A DNA stretch of 64,000 bases, taken from NCBI RefSeq assembly GCF_002884445.1, contig NZ_KZ614144.1, positions 909,272 through 973,271 on the forward strand. The letters run 5' to 3'. Positions 18,116 through 27,177 of this stretch are shown here, one piece after another; positions within the stretch are counted from its first letter, which is position 1; every line of letters starts with the position of its first letter. The DNA is from Paenibacillus castaneae. GTDB taxonomy: Bacteria > Bacillota > Bacilli > Paenibacillales > Paenibacillaceae. The notes beneath the pieces were generated by a model. The model was given only the letters and a program-made list of their open reading frames with translations, was not told where the DNA came from and did no database searches. A program made the translations under genes and the position numbers.

Positions 18116-19303
18116 ATGCTGGACCGTTGGGCGAAATTGAAGGAAGAGATGCAGGCGGCTGCGCCCAGCCTAGGCATCGACAAAATTGGTGTAGCCTCCG
18201 CTGACCCGTTCGTATCGCTAAAGCAAATTTTGCTGAGGCACCGTGAACTCGGAAGGGAATCGGGCTTTGAGGAGCCAGATATCGAGAAGCGGACGAATCC
18301 ATCACTGCTGTTCGATAATCCGCAGTCCATCATTGCGATTGCCATTGCGTACCCATCCAAGCTTAAGGACCCTCCTAAGTCGGAGCCGGGTGCAAGAAGA
18401 GGCATTATGTCGCGGTCAGCTTGGGGAGAAGACTATCACCGTGTATTGCGTGATCGGCTCGCAAGGCTGGAAGCGTGGCTGAGAGAGCGTGTACCGGAGC
18501 TTCGTTCCGAGAGCATGGTGGATACAGGGGCTCTGTCAGATCGTGCAGTAGCAGAAAGAGCGGGCATTGGCTGGAGCGCCAAAAACTGCTCTATCATTTC
18601 ACCGGAGCTTGGTTCTTGGATTTACCTGGGCGAAATGATCACGAATTTGCCTTTTGCACCGGACGAGCCTATTACGGATGGCTGCGGAACCTGCAATAAA
18701 TGTATCGATGCATGTCCAACCGATGCGCTTGTCGGCCCTGGCCAGCTTAATTCAAGCCGCTGCATTTCGTTTGTCACGCAGACGAAGGGAATGTTGACGG
18801 ATGAGTTCATGCGCAAAATCGGAAATCGATTGTATGGCTGTGATACGTGCCAGACGGTTTGTCCGGTTAACCGAGGCAAGAACTGGACGCATCAGCCAGA
18901 GCTGCAGCCTGATACAGAGCTGGTCAAGCCATTGCTTATTCCTCTGCTGACAATAGGCAACAAGGAATTTCAAGTTAGATATGGGCGAACCTCTTCAGCG
19001 TGGCGCGGCAAGAAGCCGATACAACGAAATGCGGTTATCGCGCTTGGCAACTTCAAAGAAGCAAGCGCGGTTCCTGATCTGATTCGTGTGCTTGAACAGG
19101 ATACGCGGCCAGTACTGCGCGGCACTGCAGCATGGTCACTTGCACGAATCGGCGGAGAGGAAGCAGAAGCAGCCTTGCTCACTGCTTCGTGTAAGGAAAC
19201 AGATGAGGAAGCGCTGACGGCCATTGCCAATGCGATTGAGCAAATCAACAGCAGCAAGGCGGAATTGCAGGAAAAGATGGAAGCGGGGAAAATCAGTGAC
19301 TGA
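18116..19303 (+). CDS. queG: Epoxyqueuosine reductase
   Basis: 395 residues, aligned end to end with the Bacillus subtilis QueG plan. It reduces epoxyqueuosine to queuosine in tRNA using cobalamin and two [4Fe-4S] clusters. Cluster motifs are CGTCNKCIDACP and CDTCQTVCPVNR. The N-terminal part has the cobalamin-domain motifs EEPDIEKR and SWGEDYHRVL; VDTGALSDRAVAERAGIG is strongly conserved. The C-terminal quarter holds HEAT-like repeats (SAVPDLIRVLEQ, RGTAAWSLARIGG) that bind tRNA. The ribosome site is weak, and the gene is probably coupled to rnhA, 3 nt upstream. Confidence 0.95.
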   Translation: MLDRWAKLKEEMQAAAPSLGIDKIGVASADPFVSLKQILLRHRELGRESGFEEPDIEKRTNPSLLFDNPQSIIAIAIAYPSKLKDPPKSEPGARRGIMSRSAWGEDYHRVLRDRLARLEAWLRERVPELRSESMVDTGALSDRAVAERAGIGWSAKNCSIISPELGSWIYLGEMITNLPFAPDEPITDGCGTCNKCIDACPTDALVGPGQLNSSRCISFVTQTKGMLTDEFMRKIGNRLYGCDTCQTVCPVNRGKNWTHQPELQPDTELVKPLLIPLLTIGNKEFQVRYGRTSSAWRGKKPIQRNAVIALGNFKEASAVPDLIRVLEQDTRPVLRGTAAWSLARIGGEEAEAALLTASCKETDEEALTAIANAIEQINSSKAELQEKMEAGKISD

Positions 19304-19826
19304 ACAGTTATATGCGGCAGAGATCGATTCACCAATCGGAACCATTACATTGACGGTGACGGATCAAGCCATTTGCCATCTGGATTTCGATCTCTATTCG
19401 AATATAGAAGCAAAGCTGAAGGTATGGGCTAAGCGCTATATGGGTTTGTACAATCCGGATATAAAACTTGTTGCTGCCTCCTCCCATCCCGAGCTGAAGG
19501 AAGCATCAAGGCAGCTGAAGCTTTACTTTGAAGGAAAATTGCAGAAATTCGAGCTTGCTACCCAGCTGTTCGGCACTCCTTTTCAACAGAAGGTTTGGGG
19601 TGCCTTGCAGCAAATTCCTTATGGGGAGACATGGAGCTACAAGGATATTGCGGTTGTACTCGGTCAGCCTGGCGCTATGCGTGCAGTTGGGGGAGCTAAT
19701 AATCGCAATCCGATATCGATCATTGTGCCTTGCCACCGAGTCATTGGAGCAAATGGTCAGTTGGTTGGTTACGGAGGCGGACTGCCGATTAAGACAGCCC
19801 TTCTTGACCTTGAGAAAACCAAGTAA
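19296..19826 (+). CDS. ogt: Methylated-DNA--protein-cysteine S-methyltransferase
   Basis: 176 residues from a GTG at 19296, with GGGGA 7 nt upstream; it overlaps the end of queG by 8 nt. The suicide enzyme moves the methyl group from O6-methylguanine to its own cysteine, in IVPCHRVIGANG. The helix-turn-helix segment and Arg finger lie in WSYKDIAVVLGQPGAMRAVG. The N-terminal ribonuclease-like domain (YAAEIDSPIGTITLTVTD) is present, so this is the two-domain Ogt/AdaB type. Confidence 0.95.
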   Translation: MTEQLYAAEIDSPIGTITLTVTDQAICHLDFDLYSNIEAKLKVWAKRYMGLYNPDIKLVAASSHPELKEASRQLKLYFEGKLQKFELATQLFGTPFQQKVWGALQQIPYGETWSYKDIAVVLGQPGAMRAVGGANNRNPISIIVPCHRVIGANGQLVGYGGGLPIKTALLDLEKTK

Positions 19827-19953
19827 GAACGTCGTATCGCATTTTCAAAATGGATGCAAAAAAAGCCGAATCCTGTTCATTGCGAACACGGGTCGAACAT
19901 GCTATCATGGGAACATTATATTAGCAGGAGATAGGAAAGGGTAAGGTGGATTT

Positions 19954-20175
19954 ATGAACTGGGTCAACATTGTAGTGCCTATTATAACATTGCTAGCAGG
20001 AGCTGTCGGTGGCTTCTTTATCGGTGTATTCTATCTGCGCAAGCAGCTTGAGAAGATGCAGAATGATCCTGAAATGATTCAGAAGATGGCTAAGCAAATG
20101 GGCTATAACTTAAACAAAAATCAAATGCAAAAAGCTCAGCACATGATGAAGAATCAAAAAATGCCTCGCAGATAA
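19954..20175 (+). CDS. Small membrane protein, UPF0154/YneF type
   Basis: 73 residues. One N-terminal transmembrane helix (about 4-28, VNIVVPIITLLAGAVGGFFI) is followed by a basic tail with NDPEMIQKMAKQMGYNLNKN, which is typical of the UPF0154 (YneF) family. AAGGTGG is well placed upstream. The function of the family is unknown. It sits 36 nt ahead of folE and may be cotranscribed with it. Confidence 0.85.
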   Translation: MNWVNIVVPIITLLAGAVGGFFIGVFYLRKQLEKMQNDPEMIQKMAKQMGYNLNKNQMQKAQHMMKNQKMPRR

Positions 20176-20211
20176 GGCAAGGATAAGGGAAGTTGGAAGG
20201 AGGGTTCTGAA

Positions 20212-20805
20212 ATGGCAGGATTGAAAGATTATGTCAATTCGAATGTAACGAAGAATAGGGAACAAATCGAATATCATGTTAAAGAAATACTCAAGCTGAT
20301 TGGTGAGGACGTAGAGCGTGAGGGGCTGCTGGAAACGCCTGCTCGCGTTACTCGCATGTATGAGGAAATTTATGCTGGCTATGAGGTTAACCCCCGTGAT
20401 GTGCTTGGGGTAACGTTCGATGAGAAGCATGAAGAGCTCGTCATTGTCAAAGATATCGTCTACTACAGCCAATGCGAGCATCATACGGCACCCTTCTTCG
20501 GGAAAGTGCATATCGGTTATCTTCCAAGCGGCAAAATTGCTGGTCTAAGCAAGTTTGCGCGTCTTGTGGAGGCAATTACCCGCCGCTTGCAAGTGCAAGA
20601 GCGTATTACATCGCAAATCGCCGATATTATGGATGAGGAACTGCAGCCGCATGGCGTAATGGTCGTCGTAGAAGGCGAGCATCTGTGCATGTGCGCGCGC
20701 GGCGTGAAGAAATCGGGCAGCAAGACGGTTACATCGGCTGTACGCGGTGAATTCCGCAGCAATCCAGCACTTCGCTCCGAGTTTCTAACCCTTTTGAAGC
20801 AATAG
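20212..20805 (+). CDS. folE: GTP cyclohydrolase I (FolE type)
   Basis: 197 residues. It converts GTP to 7,8-dihydroneopterin triphosphate, the first step of folate synthesis (and a queuosine precursor step). Zinc ligands are visible in QCEHHTAPF (Cys and His) and in HLCMCARGVKK (second Cys). LETPARVTRMYEEI and SGSKTVTSAVRGEF are hallmark segments. GGAGG precedes the ATG, and a terminator follows. The nearby queG shares the queuosine theme, but the genes are not in one clear operon. Confidence 0.96.
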   Translation: MAGLKDYVNSNVTKNREQIEYHVKEILKLIGEDVEREGLLETPARVTRMYEEIYAGYEVNPRDVLGVTFDEKHEELVIVKDIVYYSQCEHHTAPFFGKVHIGYLPSGKIAGLSKFARLVEAITRRLQVQERITSQIADIMDEELQPHGVMVVVEGEHLCMCARGVKKSGSKTVTSAVRGEFRSNPALRSEFLTLLKQ

Positions 20806-20823
20806 GTATATTCGTAAATAAAT

Positions 20824-20852
20824 CCGCCGGGATGTCATCTCGGCGGTTTTTT
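20824..20852 (+). terminator. Terminator after folE
   Basis: CCGCCG and CGGCGG (extended by GATG/CATC with one mismatch) form an 11-bp stem followed by TTTTTT. Confidence 0.9.
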
Positions 20853-20896
20853 GTTTTTTAAAAGTATCACTTGTTATTTCTGCGGCACGACTATGA

Positions 20897-21985
20897 TCAA
20901 TAAGGAGCCCAAACCAGTCGGCGCGCTTCCTCGAAACGATCTTCCACATAGGGCCAGTTAACGACATTCCACCAGTCTTTGATGTACTCGGGGCGCTTGT
21001 TTTGATGCTTTAAATAATAGGCATGCTCCCATACATCAAGCGTGAGTAAAGGAACGACATCCCATTGTGATAAATTTTGATGTTTTTCTGCGGTTAGAAT
21101 TTCAAGTCTTCTGCTGCGCGGACTCCATACGAGAATGGCCCAGCCGCCGCCCTCGACTTTTGCTGCTGCTTCGCTGAATTGCTTTTTGAAAGCATCATAG
21201 CTTCCAAAGTCATTGATGATTTGTACAGCTATGTTTCCAGTAGGTTCGCCGCCGCCATAGGGCGACATATTGCTCCAAAATATCGTATGCAAATAATGTC
21301 CGGCACCGTTAAATGCGAGTTCTCGCTCCCAATGTTTGACTAAGTCGAAGTTGCCGGTATTTCGAGCGATCTGAAGCTGCGTCTCGGCTTTATTTAAGCC
21401 GTCTACATAGGATTGGTGGTGGATATCATGGTGAATCCGCATCGTCTGCTCATCTATATATGGCTCAAGAGCATTATAGGGATAAGGGAGCGGAGGCAAT
21501 GTATGACCACCTATTGGTACCTGTTGAAGCTGAGAACGATATTCATGATTGCCTGGACTGTTCGCCGCTTGGCGATAAGCACTCATTAAACCGACATAAT
21601 AGTTCGACTCACGGATGGAGTGGGTGATGACCATTCGAACGTTGGAAGCATCCTCATTGGAGGCTGTTCGTTCAATGATTTGAGAAAGCTGATCTACATA
21701 CGTTCGCGACTGCTCCAGCGCAGCATCAACGAGTCCTTCAACGGTTTGCTCTACATGTGCGGGCAGACGAGAAGGGTAGGGAAGCCATTCATCCAGCCAC
21801 TGCGTAGCATAATGCGCAGTATGGGAAAAGACGGGCTCCCATGATTGCAGCAGCTGGACATATTGGCGATCAAGCTCAGGAGCTGACTGCAAAATAACCG
21901 CAGTATGCTCCTTCTCTTGCATTTTCCAATGACGAATTAATTCCATGACTCTCACGGGCATGAGCGATCCGTAAACAAAAAGCAC
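20897..21985 (-). CDS. SodF-like superoxide dismutase with an N-terminal helical domain
   Basis: 362 residues from the GTG at 21985, chosen because AAAGGAGG is 7 nt upstream; the in-frame ATG at 22018 would overlap that site. Residues about 160-362 are an Fe/Mn-SOD close to Bacillus subtilis SodF, with ligands in RIHHDIHHQSY, GHYLHTIFW and [11 protein letters not shown]. Residues about 1-150 form a helical domain (RHWKMQEKEHTAVILQ, YYVGLMSAYRQ) that resembles ferritin-like DUF2935 helices. SodF has a shorter, different head. Whether the metal site is active or what the extra domain adds is unknown. Confidence 0.88.
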   Translation of the reverse strand: MLFVYGSLMPVRVMELIRHWKMQEKEHTAVILQSAPELDRQYVQLLQSWEPVFSHTAHYATQWLDEWLPYPSRLPAHVEQTVEGLVDAALEQSRTYVDQLSQIIERTASNEDASNVRMVITHSIRESNYYVGLMSAYRQAANSPGNHEYRSQLQQVPIGGHTLPPLPYPYNALEPYIDEQTMRIHHDIHHQSYVDGLNKAETQLQIARNTGNFDLVKHWERELAFNGAGHYLHTIFWSNMSPYGGGEPTGNIAVQIINDFGSYDAFKKQFSEAAAKVEGGGWAILVWSPRSRRLEILTAEKHQNLSQWDVVPLLTLDVWEHAYYLKHQNKRPEYIKDWWNVVNWPYVEDRFEEARRLVWAPY

Positions 21986-22067
21986 GACTATCGCCTCCTT
22001 TATTGACAACAATTGCATCTATGCTAGATGTATTCGTTGTATCAGGGGGATATGTCGTGCTTTTAAC

Positions 22068-23135
22068 TTATATTCGATCTGCTTGCAGCTGTTGATCGAC
22101 CTGGCTTAGAAATAAAGCCGCTCGTTGGATGTATTCCCTAGGATGAACCTGGAACAGCATTTCATGCTGGCCGCCTTCCACAATCCATGAGCGAGACAAC
22201 ATATTGCCTTGATCTGCCGCAATAGCTTCAGCTGTCTGGAATGGCGCCTTCACATCATTCGTACCATGAATAATGTACATCGGTATCTTATACGTGTTAG
22301 CTATAACCTCACTAGCAGGAATAGAGCCAAAGCTTGATCCTGTCCATAGAGGAATTAAAGTTTCAATTAACGGCAGAGAGAAGCGCGGCAAAGACACAAA
22401 CTGATTCAAATTATCAAAAAGTGCTTCAGGGCTTGGGATGAATAGACTATCTAATATCATCGCATCTATCTCATCGGTTTGAAGGGCCGCTTGCAGTGCC
22501 GTGCCGGCACCCATGGAGAAGCCCCAGACGACGATATCCTCTGCGCCGCGGAATTTCGCATAATCAACTGCTGCCAGCAGCTGTTGCGACTCCTCAAGGC
22601 CGCCAGTGGCTGGTGCTTTGTACTCCTTCGAGGCGTAGCCGTAGTCAAAAAGCAGTATATTATAATTCAAGCCGTGCAGCATTTTGGAAAGCTCATACAT
22701 CGGCACCCAGGTCTCTTCCCGGTTAGCTCCATAACCATGGCTGAAAACGACAGTGCGAACCGATGCAGCAGACGCAGCAGTACCTGTATCCGAATCGGTG
22801 TTTGCGGGTATGAACCATCCGCTAACCGTCGTATTTCCGCTTTTGCTAGGAAAAATAACATCTTCATAATCAAGGCCTATAGCAGCTTTCGGATTGGACG
22901 ATAGAGGCGCAACATAAGGGTAGGCCAGCATCCAAGCAACATATGCGTGAAAAATAATGACAAGCAATAAGCACATAGCAGTAAGGGAGGCGATAGACGC
23001 TACCAGCAAATGCTTACTTCTGCTTTTGGTTTTGCGTGCTTGAAGGAGACTCTTCGCATCTCCCAAAGGGAAGGGATTTAAGCTTTGCGGTATTCCGCTC
23101 TCTAGATTCAAGGGTGTCATTGCTGTTGTACTCAT
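22068..23135 (-). CDS. Membrane-anchored alpha/beta hydrolase
   Basis: 355 residues from the ATG at 23135, which has GAGGGAGG 7 nt upstream; the ATG at 23156 does not. A cytoplasmic head of about 40 residues is followed by one transmembrane helix (LLVASIASLTAMCLLLVIIF), so the hydrolase domain faces out. The nucleophile Ser is in GFSMGAGTAL, the acid in YIIHGTNDVKAPF and the His in EGGQHEMLF. The oxyanion region is FSHGYGANRE. This is the prolyl-oligopeptidase-like or dienelactone-hydrolase-like branch. Substrate unknown. Confidence 0.88.
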   Translation of the reverse strand: MSTTAMTPLNLESGIPQSLNPFPLGDAKSLLQARKTKSRSKHLLVASIASLTAMCLLLVIIFHAYVAWMLAYPYVAPLSSNPKAAIGLDYEDVIFPSKSGNTTVSGWFIPANTDSDTGTAASAASVRTVVFSHGYGANREETWVPMYELSKMLHGLNYNILLFDYGYASKEYKAPATGGLEESQQLLAAVDYAKFRGAEDIVVWGFSMGAGTALQAALQTDEIDAMILDSLFIPSPEALFDNLNQFVSLPRFSLPLIETLIPLWTGSSFGSIPASEVIANTYKIPMYIIHGTNDVKAPFQTAEAIAADQGNMLSRSWIVEGGQHEMLFQVHPREYIQRAALFLSQVDQQLQADRI

Positions 23136-23326
23136 GTCGTTATCCTCCCTCTGCATGCAACGGTATACATGAATCTATTATTCTGAAAATTATAAATGTT
23201 CTCATATAGTACTTTTATCTTAGATCGGTCCTATAAGCCTGTCAATTGATGTCGAGATACTGTTATCGTCTTGTAATATATTTGTAATGTAAGGAACTTT
23301 TCTTTACGGTGGCCTCTTAAATGAGT

Positions 23327-23362
23327 TATACTAGATGAGAATAGGTTTCATTGGATGAAACC
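23327..23362 (+). promoter_or_regulatory. Promoter of the IclR-type gene with an operator-like dyad
   Basis: TATACT (23327-23332) with TTACGG 17 nt upstream gives a possible promoter. Just past the predicted start, GGTTTCA (23344-23350) and TGAAACC (23356-23362) form a perfect dyad around 5 nt, suited to binding by a dimeric repressor such as the gene's own product. Confidence 0.5.
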
Positions 23363-23385
23363 GTTAGATAAGGAGGCGCGGCTGC

Positions 23386-24129
23386 ATGGAGGATGGGAAA
23401 TCGACGGTACGAGCAGTGGATCGAGCACTTGATATATTGCTTTGCTTTACTTCCAAAACAGACTTGGCGATGACAGAAATAGCTGAACATGTCGGCCTGC
23501 ATAAGAGCACCGTACACCGCATGCTGGCAACACTGGAGGATAAGGGCTTTATTGAGCGGGATCGCTCGACAGACCGTTACCACTTGGGGCTTAAGGTGTG
23601 GGAGCTATCAGCCAACTTATCGCGAACGGATGATCAAGCAACGATATGGCTGCCTGAGATGGAGCGTCTGCGTGACCAACTCGGGGAGACGGTTAGCATA
23701 TATGTAAGGGATGGCTCCGAGCGGATTCGGATTCAGGCCGTTCAAAGCAATCAGCCGGTTAGGCGTGTAGCACCCGTAGGTGTAAGGCTGCCGCTCTACG
23801 CGGGAGCATCCAGCAAGGTGCTCATTGCCTATTCCGATCTTATGGTGCAGGAGAATATATTTGGCGATCCGGAATGGCTTTATTCCATCGATCTCGATCA
23901 ATATAAAGGGCAGCTGGAGGATATTTGCGCGAAGGGCTATGCAACAAGCTTTGAGGAGCGAGAGCCGGGAGCCGCTGCATTATCCGCACCTATTTTTGAT
24001 CGAACTGGGAAAATCGCCGCTGCATTATCCGTATCTGGGCCCGCCAGCAGGATGACGATGAAGACGATGAACGAATATGCTCCTGTACTGCTGGAATCGG
24101 CTAAGCGAATGGGCATTATGATTGTGTAG
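23386..24129 (+). CDS. IclR-family transcriptional regulator
   Basis: 247 residues, usual for the family. The N-terminal winged helix (AVDRALDILLCF, MTEIAEHVGLHKSTVHRMLA) is followed by a GAF-like effector domain (LPLYAGASSKVLIAY, GAAALSAPIFDRTGKIAAAL). Such proteins often control catabolic genes and themselves. The effector cannot be told. GGAGG lies 11 nt before the ATG. The divergent neighbour is the hydrolase gene, and a dyad that could be the operator is 24 nt upstream of the start. Confidence 0.93.
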   Translation: MEDGKSTVRAVDRALDILLCFTSKTDLAMTEIAEHVGLHKSTVHRMLATLEDKGFIERDRSTDRYHLGLKVWELSANLSRTDDQATIWLPEMERLRDQLGETVSIYVRDGSERIRIQAVQSNQPVRRVAPVGVRLPLYAGASSKVLIAYSDLMVQENIFGDPEWLYSIDLDQYKGQLEDICAKGYATSFEEREPGAAALSAPIFDRTGKIAAALSVSGPASRMTMKTMNEYAPVLLESAKRMGIMIV

Positions 24130-24150
24130 CAGTTGGAATAGGAATATAAA

Positions 24151-24188
24151 GAAAGCAGGCCTCGGGGAAATCCCCGAGGCCTGCTTTC
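24151..24188. terminator. Bidirectional terminator between iclR-type gene and acnA
   Basis: A perfect 17-bp stem (GAAAGCAGGCCTCGGGG and its complement) with a short loop lies between two convergent genes. Short T-rich tails follow on both strands. Confidence 0.85.
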
Positions 24189-24215
24189 TTGTGTTGCTCA
24201 GCGCAATGCTGCTTA

Positions 24216-26927
24216 TTACATGTTAGCGATCATTTGACGAAGCACTGTTTGAAGGATACCGCCATTACGATAGTAGTCCACATCAACCGTTGAGTCTAGA
24301 CGTACGATTGCTGGGAAGTCAAAAGTAGTGCCGTCTTCGCGAGTAGCTGTAACGGTAACTTGGTCACCAGGTTTAACATCATTGGACAAGCCGTTAATGT
24401 CGAAGGTTTCGCGACCTGTAATGCCGAGTGTTTTCCAGCCTTGGCCTTCTGGGAATTGAAGCGGCAATACGCCCATACCAACCAGATTGGAGCGGTGAAT
24501 CCGCTCGAAGCTTTCAGCAATTACAGCTTTGACGCCAAGCAGGAATGTACCTTTTGCTGCCCAGTCACGGGAGCTGCCTGTACCGTATTCTTTACCAGCT
24601 AGAACAACTAGGTTTTTGCCGGATTTTTGATATTTCATGGAAGCATCGTAAATCGACATTACTTCTTCGGTTGGAAGGTAAGTCGTTACGCCGCCTTCTG
24701 TGCCTGGAGCTACTTGGTTACGAATACGAATATTCGCGAATGTACCGCGCATCATGACTTCATGGTTACCACGGCGGGAGCCGTAGGAGTTGAAGTCTTG
24801 GCGTTCAACGCCGTTCTCGATCAAGTATTTGCCGCCTGGGCTGTTAACTGTAATGTTACCAGCAGGAGAAATATGATCCGTTGTAACGGAATCGCCGAGC
24901 AAAGCAAGTACATTGGCCGAATGAATATCAGTGATATCAGTTAGATCAGGACCCAGGTTCTCGAAGAATGGAGGATTCTGGATATAAGTCGATTTCGTAT
25001 CCCACTCGTAGCTTTCGCCTTTTGGAACAGAGATAGCATTCCAACGTTCGTTTTGCGTAAATACGTTCTCGTATTTGTCGCGGAACATTTGCGGATTAAG
25101 TGCTGCTGACATCGCATCGTTGATTTCTTTCGATGTTGGCCAAATATCTTTGAGGTACACAGGTTTGTTGTCTTCTGTGTAGCCAATTGGATCATTAGTC
25201 AAATCAATGTTTGTTGTTCCCGCAATCGCATAAGCAACTACTAGCGGTGGCGATGCCAGGTAGTTCGCTTTGACTTGCGCGTGAACGCGGCCTTCAAAGT
25301 TACGGTTACCGGAAAGCACAGCAGAAACGGTCATATCATTGTCTGTGATTGCTTTGCTTACTTCATCTGGAAGCGGACCGGAGTTACCGATACATGTTGC
25401 ACAGCCATAGCCGGCAACGTTGAAGCCTAGTGCTTCAAGCGGCTCCATTAGGTTAGCATTAATCAAATAATCCGTTACGACGAGCGAGCCCGGAGTCAAG
25501 GATGTTTTGACATAGGCTGGCTTCTTAAGTCCAAGTGCTACTGCTTTCTTAGCAACAAGGCCGGCACCGACCATAACGCTTGGGTTGGAAGTGTTTGTAC
25601 AGCTTGTAATTGCCGCGATAACAACAGCGCCTGTGCCCATTTTGCTCACTTGGCCATCATTATGCTTAACAGTTACGACTTGCTCAATCTTATCGTCGCT
25701 TAGACCGTAGCCGCCTTTTTCGATAGGCGTGCGGATAATATCATTGAAGGATTCTTTCATTGCAGTCAGCTCAACACGGTCTTGAGGACGCTTCGGTCCT
25801 GCTAGTGAAGGAACGATTGATGAAAGGTCAAGCTCAACGATATCTGTAAATGCAGGATCCGGCGTATCATCTGTACGGAACATGCCTTGTGCATGGTAAT
25901 AAGCATCAACAAGATCGATTAGATCTTCCGAACGGCCAGTTTGGCGAAGGAAGCTCAATGTTTCGTTATCAACCGGGAAGAAACCAACTGTTGCGCCGTA
26001 TTCAGGAGCCATATTGGCAACCGTTGCACGGTCAGCAAGACTGATGTTGGACAGGCCTGGGCCGAAGAACTCAACGAATTTACCAACTACGCCTTTTTTA
26101 CGCAAAATTTGCGTAACCGTTAGCGCAAGGTCAGTCGCTGTGGAGCCTTCTGCCAACTTGCCTGTTAATTTAATACCAATAACTTCAGGCATAACGAAGT
26201 AAAGCGGCTGTCCAAGCATACCTGCTTCTGCCTCAATACCGCCTACGCCCCAACCTACAACGCCAAGACCGTTGATCATCGTTGTATGGGAATCTGTACC
26301 GACTAGGGAATCAGGATAAACGACTGTTTCGCCATCGATTGTTTTTGTTGCAGCAACAGATGCCAAGTACTCAAGGTTAACTTGGTGAACGATACCTGTG
26401 CCTGGTGGAACTGCGCGGAAATTATCAAATGCCGTTTGAGCCCAACGAAGGAAACGGTAGCGCTCCTCATTGCGTTCAAATTCAATTTTTGTATTGTATT
26501 CAAGCGCTTCTGGCGTACCGAAAGCATCAACCATAATAGAGTGGTCAATTACAAGGTCAACAGGTACAAGCGGATTGATTTTCTTAGGGTCGCCGCCTGC
26601 TTTTTTCACAGTGTCACGCATTGCTGCTAAGTCAACAACAACGGGTACGCCGGTGAAATCTTGCAAAACGATACGTGCAGGAATGAAAGGAATTTCTTTA
26701 TCTACACGACCGTCAGCCCAAGTAGCAAGCTGCTTTACATGCTCATCCGTAATAGCGCGGCCGTCATATTGGCGAATAGCAGCCTCAAGTAATACTTTGA
26801 TGGAAAAAGGCAGCTTCGAAATGTTACCCAAGCCTTGTTTTTCTAGTCCAGTTAGGCTGTAGTAAGCAAACGATTTGTCACCTACGTCCAGCGTTGAGCG
26901 AACAGAATAATGATTTTGTTTAGACAT
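24216..26927 (-). CDS. acnA: Aconitate hydratase A
   Basis: 903 residues from the ATG at 26927. That start follows AAGGAG by 7 nt; the ORF extends further but without a better site. It interconverts citrate and isocitrate in the TCA cycle through a [4Fe-4S] cluster. Cluster cysteines are in [13 protein letters not shown] and [14 protein letters not shown]. The swivelling C-terminal domain has [13 protein letters not shown] and [16 protein letters not shown]. Apo-aconitase in Bacillus (CitB) also binds iron-responsive RNA elements; nothing in the window tests this. Confidence 0.97.
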   Translation of the reverse strand: MSKQNHYSVRSTLDVGDKSFAYYSLTGLEKQGLGNISKLPFSIKVLLEAAIRQYDGRAITDEHVKQLATWADGRVDKEIPFIPARIVLQDFTGVPVVVDLAAMRDTVKKAGGDPKKINPLVPVDLVIDHSIMVDAFGTPEALEYNTKIEFERNEERYRFLRWAQTAFDNFRAVPPGTGIVHQVNLEYLASVAATKTIDGETVVYPDSLVGTDSHTTMINGLGVVGWGVGGIEAEAGMLGQPLYFVMPEVIGIKLTGKLAEGSTATDLALTVTQILRKKGVVGKFVEFFGPGLSNISLADRATVANMAPEYGATVGFFPVDNETLSFLRQTGRSEDLIDLVDAYYHAQGMFRTDDTPDPAFTDIVELDLSSIVPSLAGPKRPQDRVELTAMKESFNDIIRTPIEKGGYGLSDDKIEQVVTVKHNDGQVSKMGTGAVVIAAITSCTNTSNPSVMVGAGLVAKKAVALGLKKPAYVKTSLTPGSLVVTDYLINANLMEPLEALGFNVAGYGCATCIGNSGPLPDEVSKAITDNDMTVSAVLSGNRNFEGRVHAQVKANYLASPPLVVAYAIAGTTNIDLTNDPIGYTEDNKPVYLKDIWPTSKEINDAMSAALNPQMFRDKYENVFTQNERWNAISVPKGESYEWDTKSTYIQNPPFFENLGPDLTDITDIHSANVLALLGDSVTTDHISPAGNITVNSPGGKYLIENGVERQDFNSYGSRRGNHEVMMRGTFANIRIRNQVAPGTEGGVTTYLPTEEVMSIYDASMKYQKSGKNLVVLAGKEYGTGSSRDWAAKGTFLLGVKAVIAESFERIHRSNLVGMGVLPLQFPEGQGWKTLGITGRETFDINGLSNDVKPGDQVTVTATREDGTTFDFPAIVRLDSTVDVDYYRNGGILQTVLRQMIANM

Positions 26928-27177
26928 CGTCATTCTCCTTTTTGAATAATATTCGTGTTTCATTCTGTGAAACCCGTTTTCAAAAAAAGCTATATATACA
27001 GTATATCTTTAAAATAGCCGTTACGTAAAGTCCAATTATGACCTTTCATCCATTAACTTGTACGGAAAACCAAGCTGACGAATATTACATGAAAAGAACA
27101 ATGCCTTCATATAATGAAGCAGTTAATAAACGCCAGCCGTTGCGTTTGCATCACCACTTGGTTAGGGAGGGATAGCG

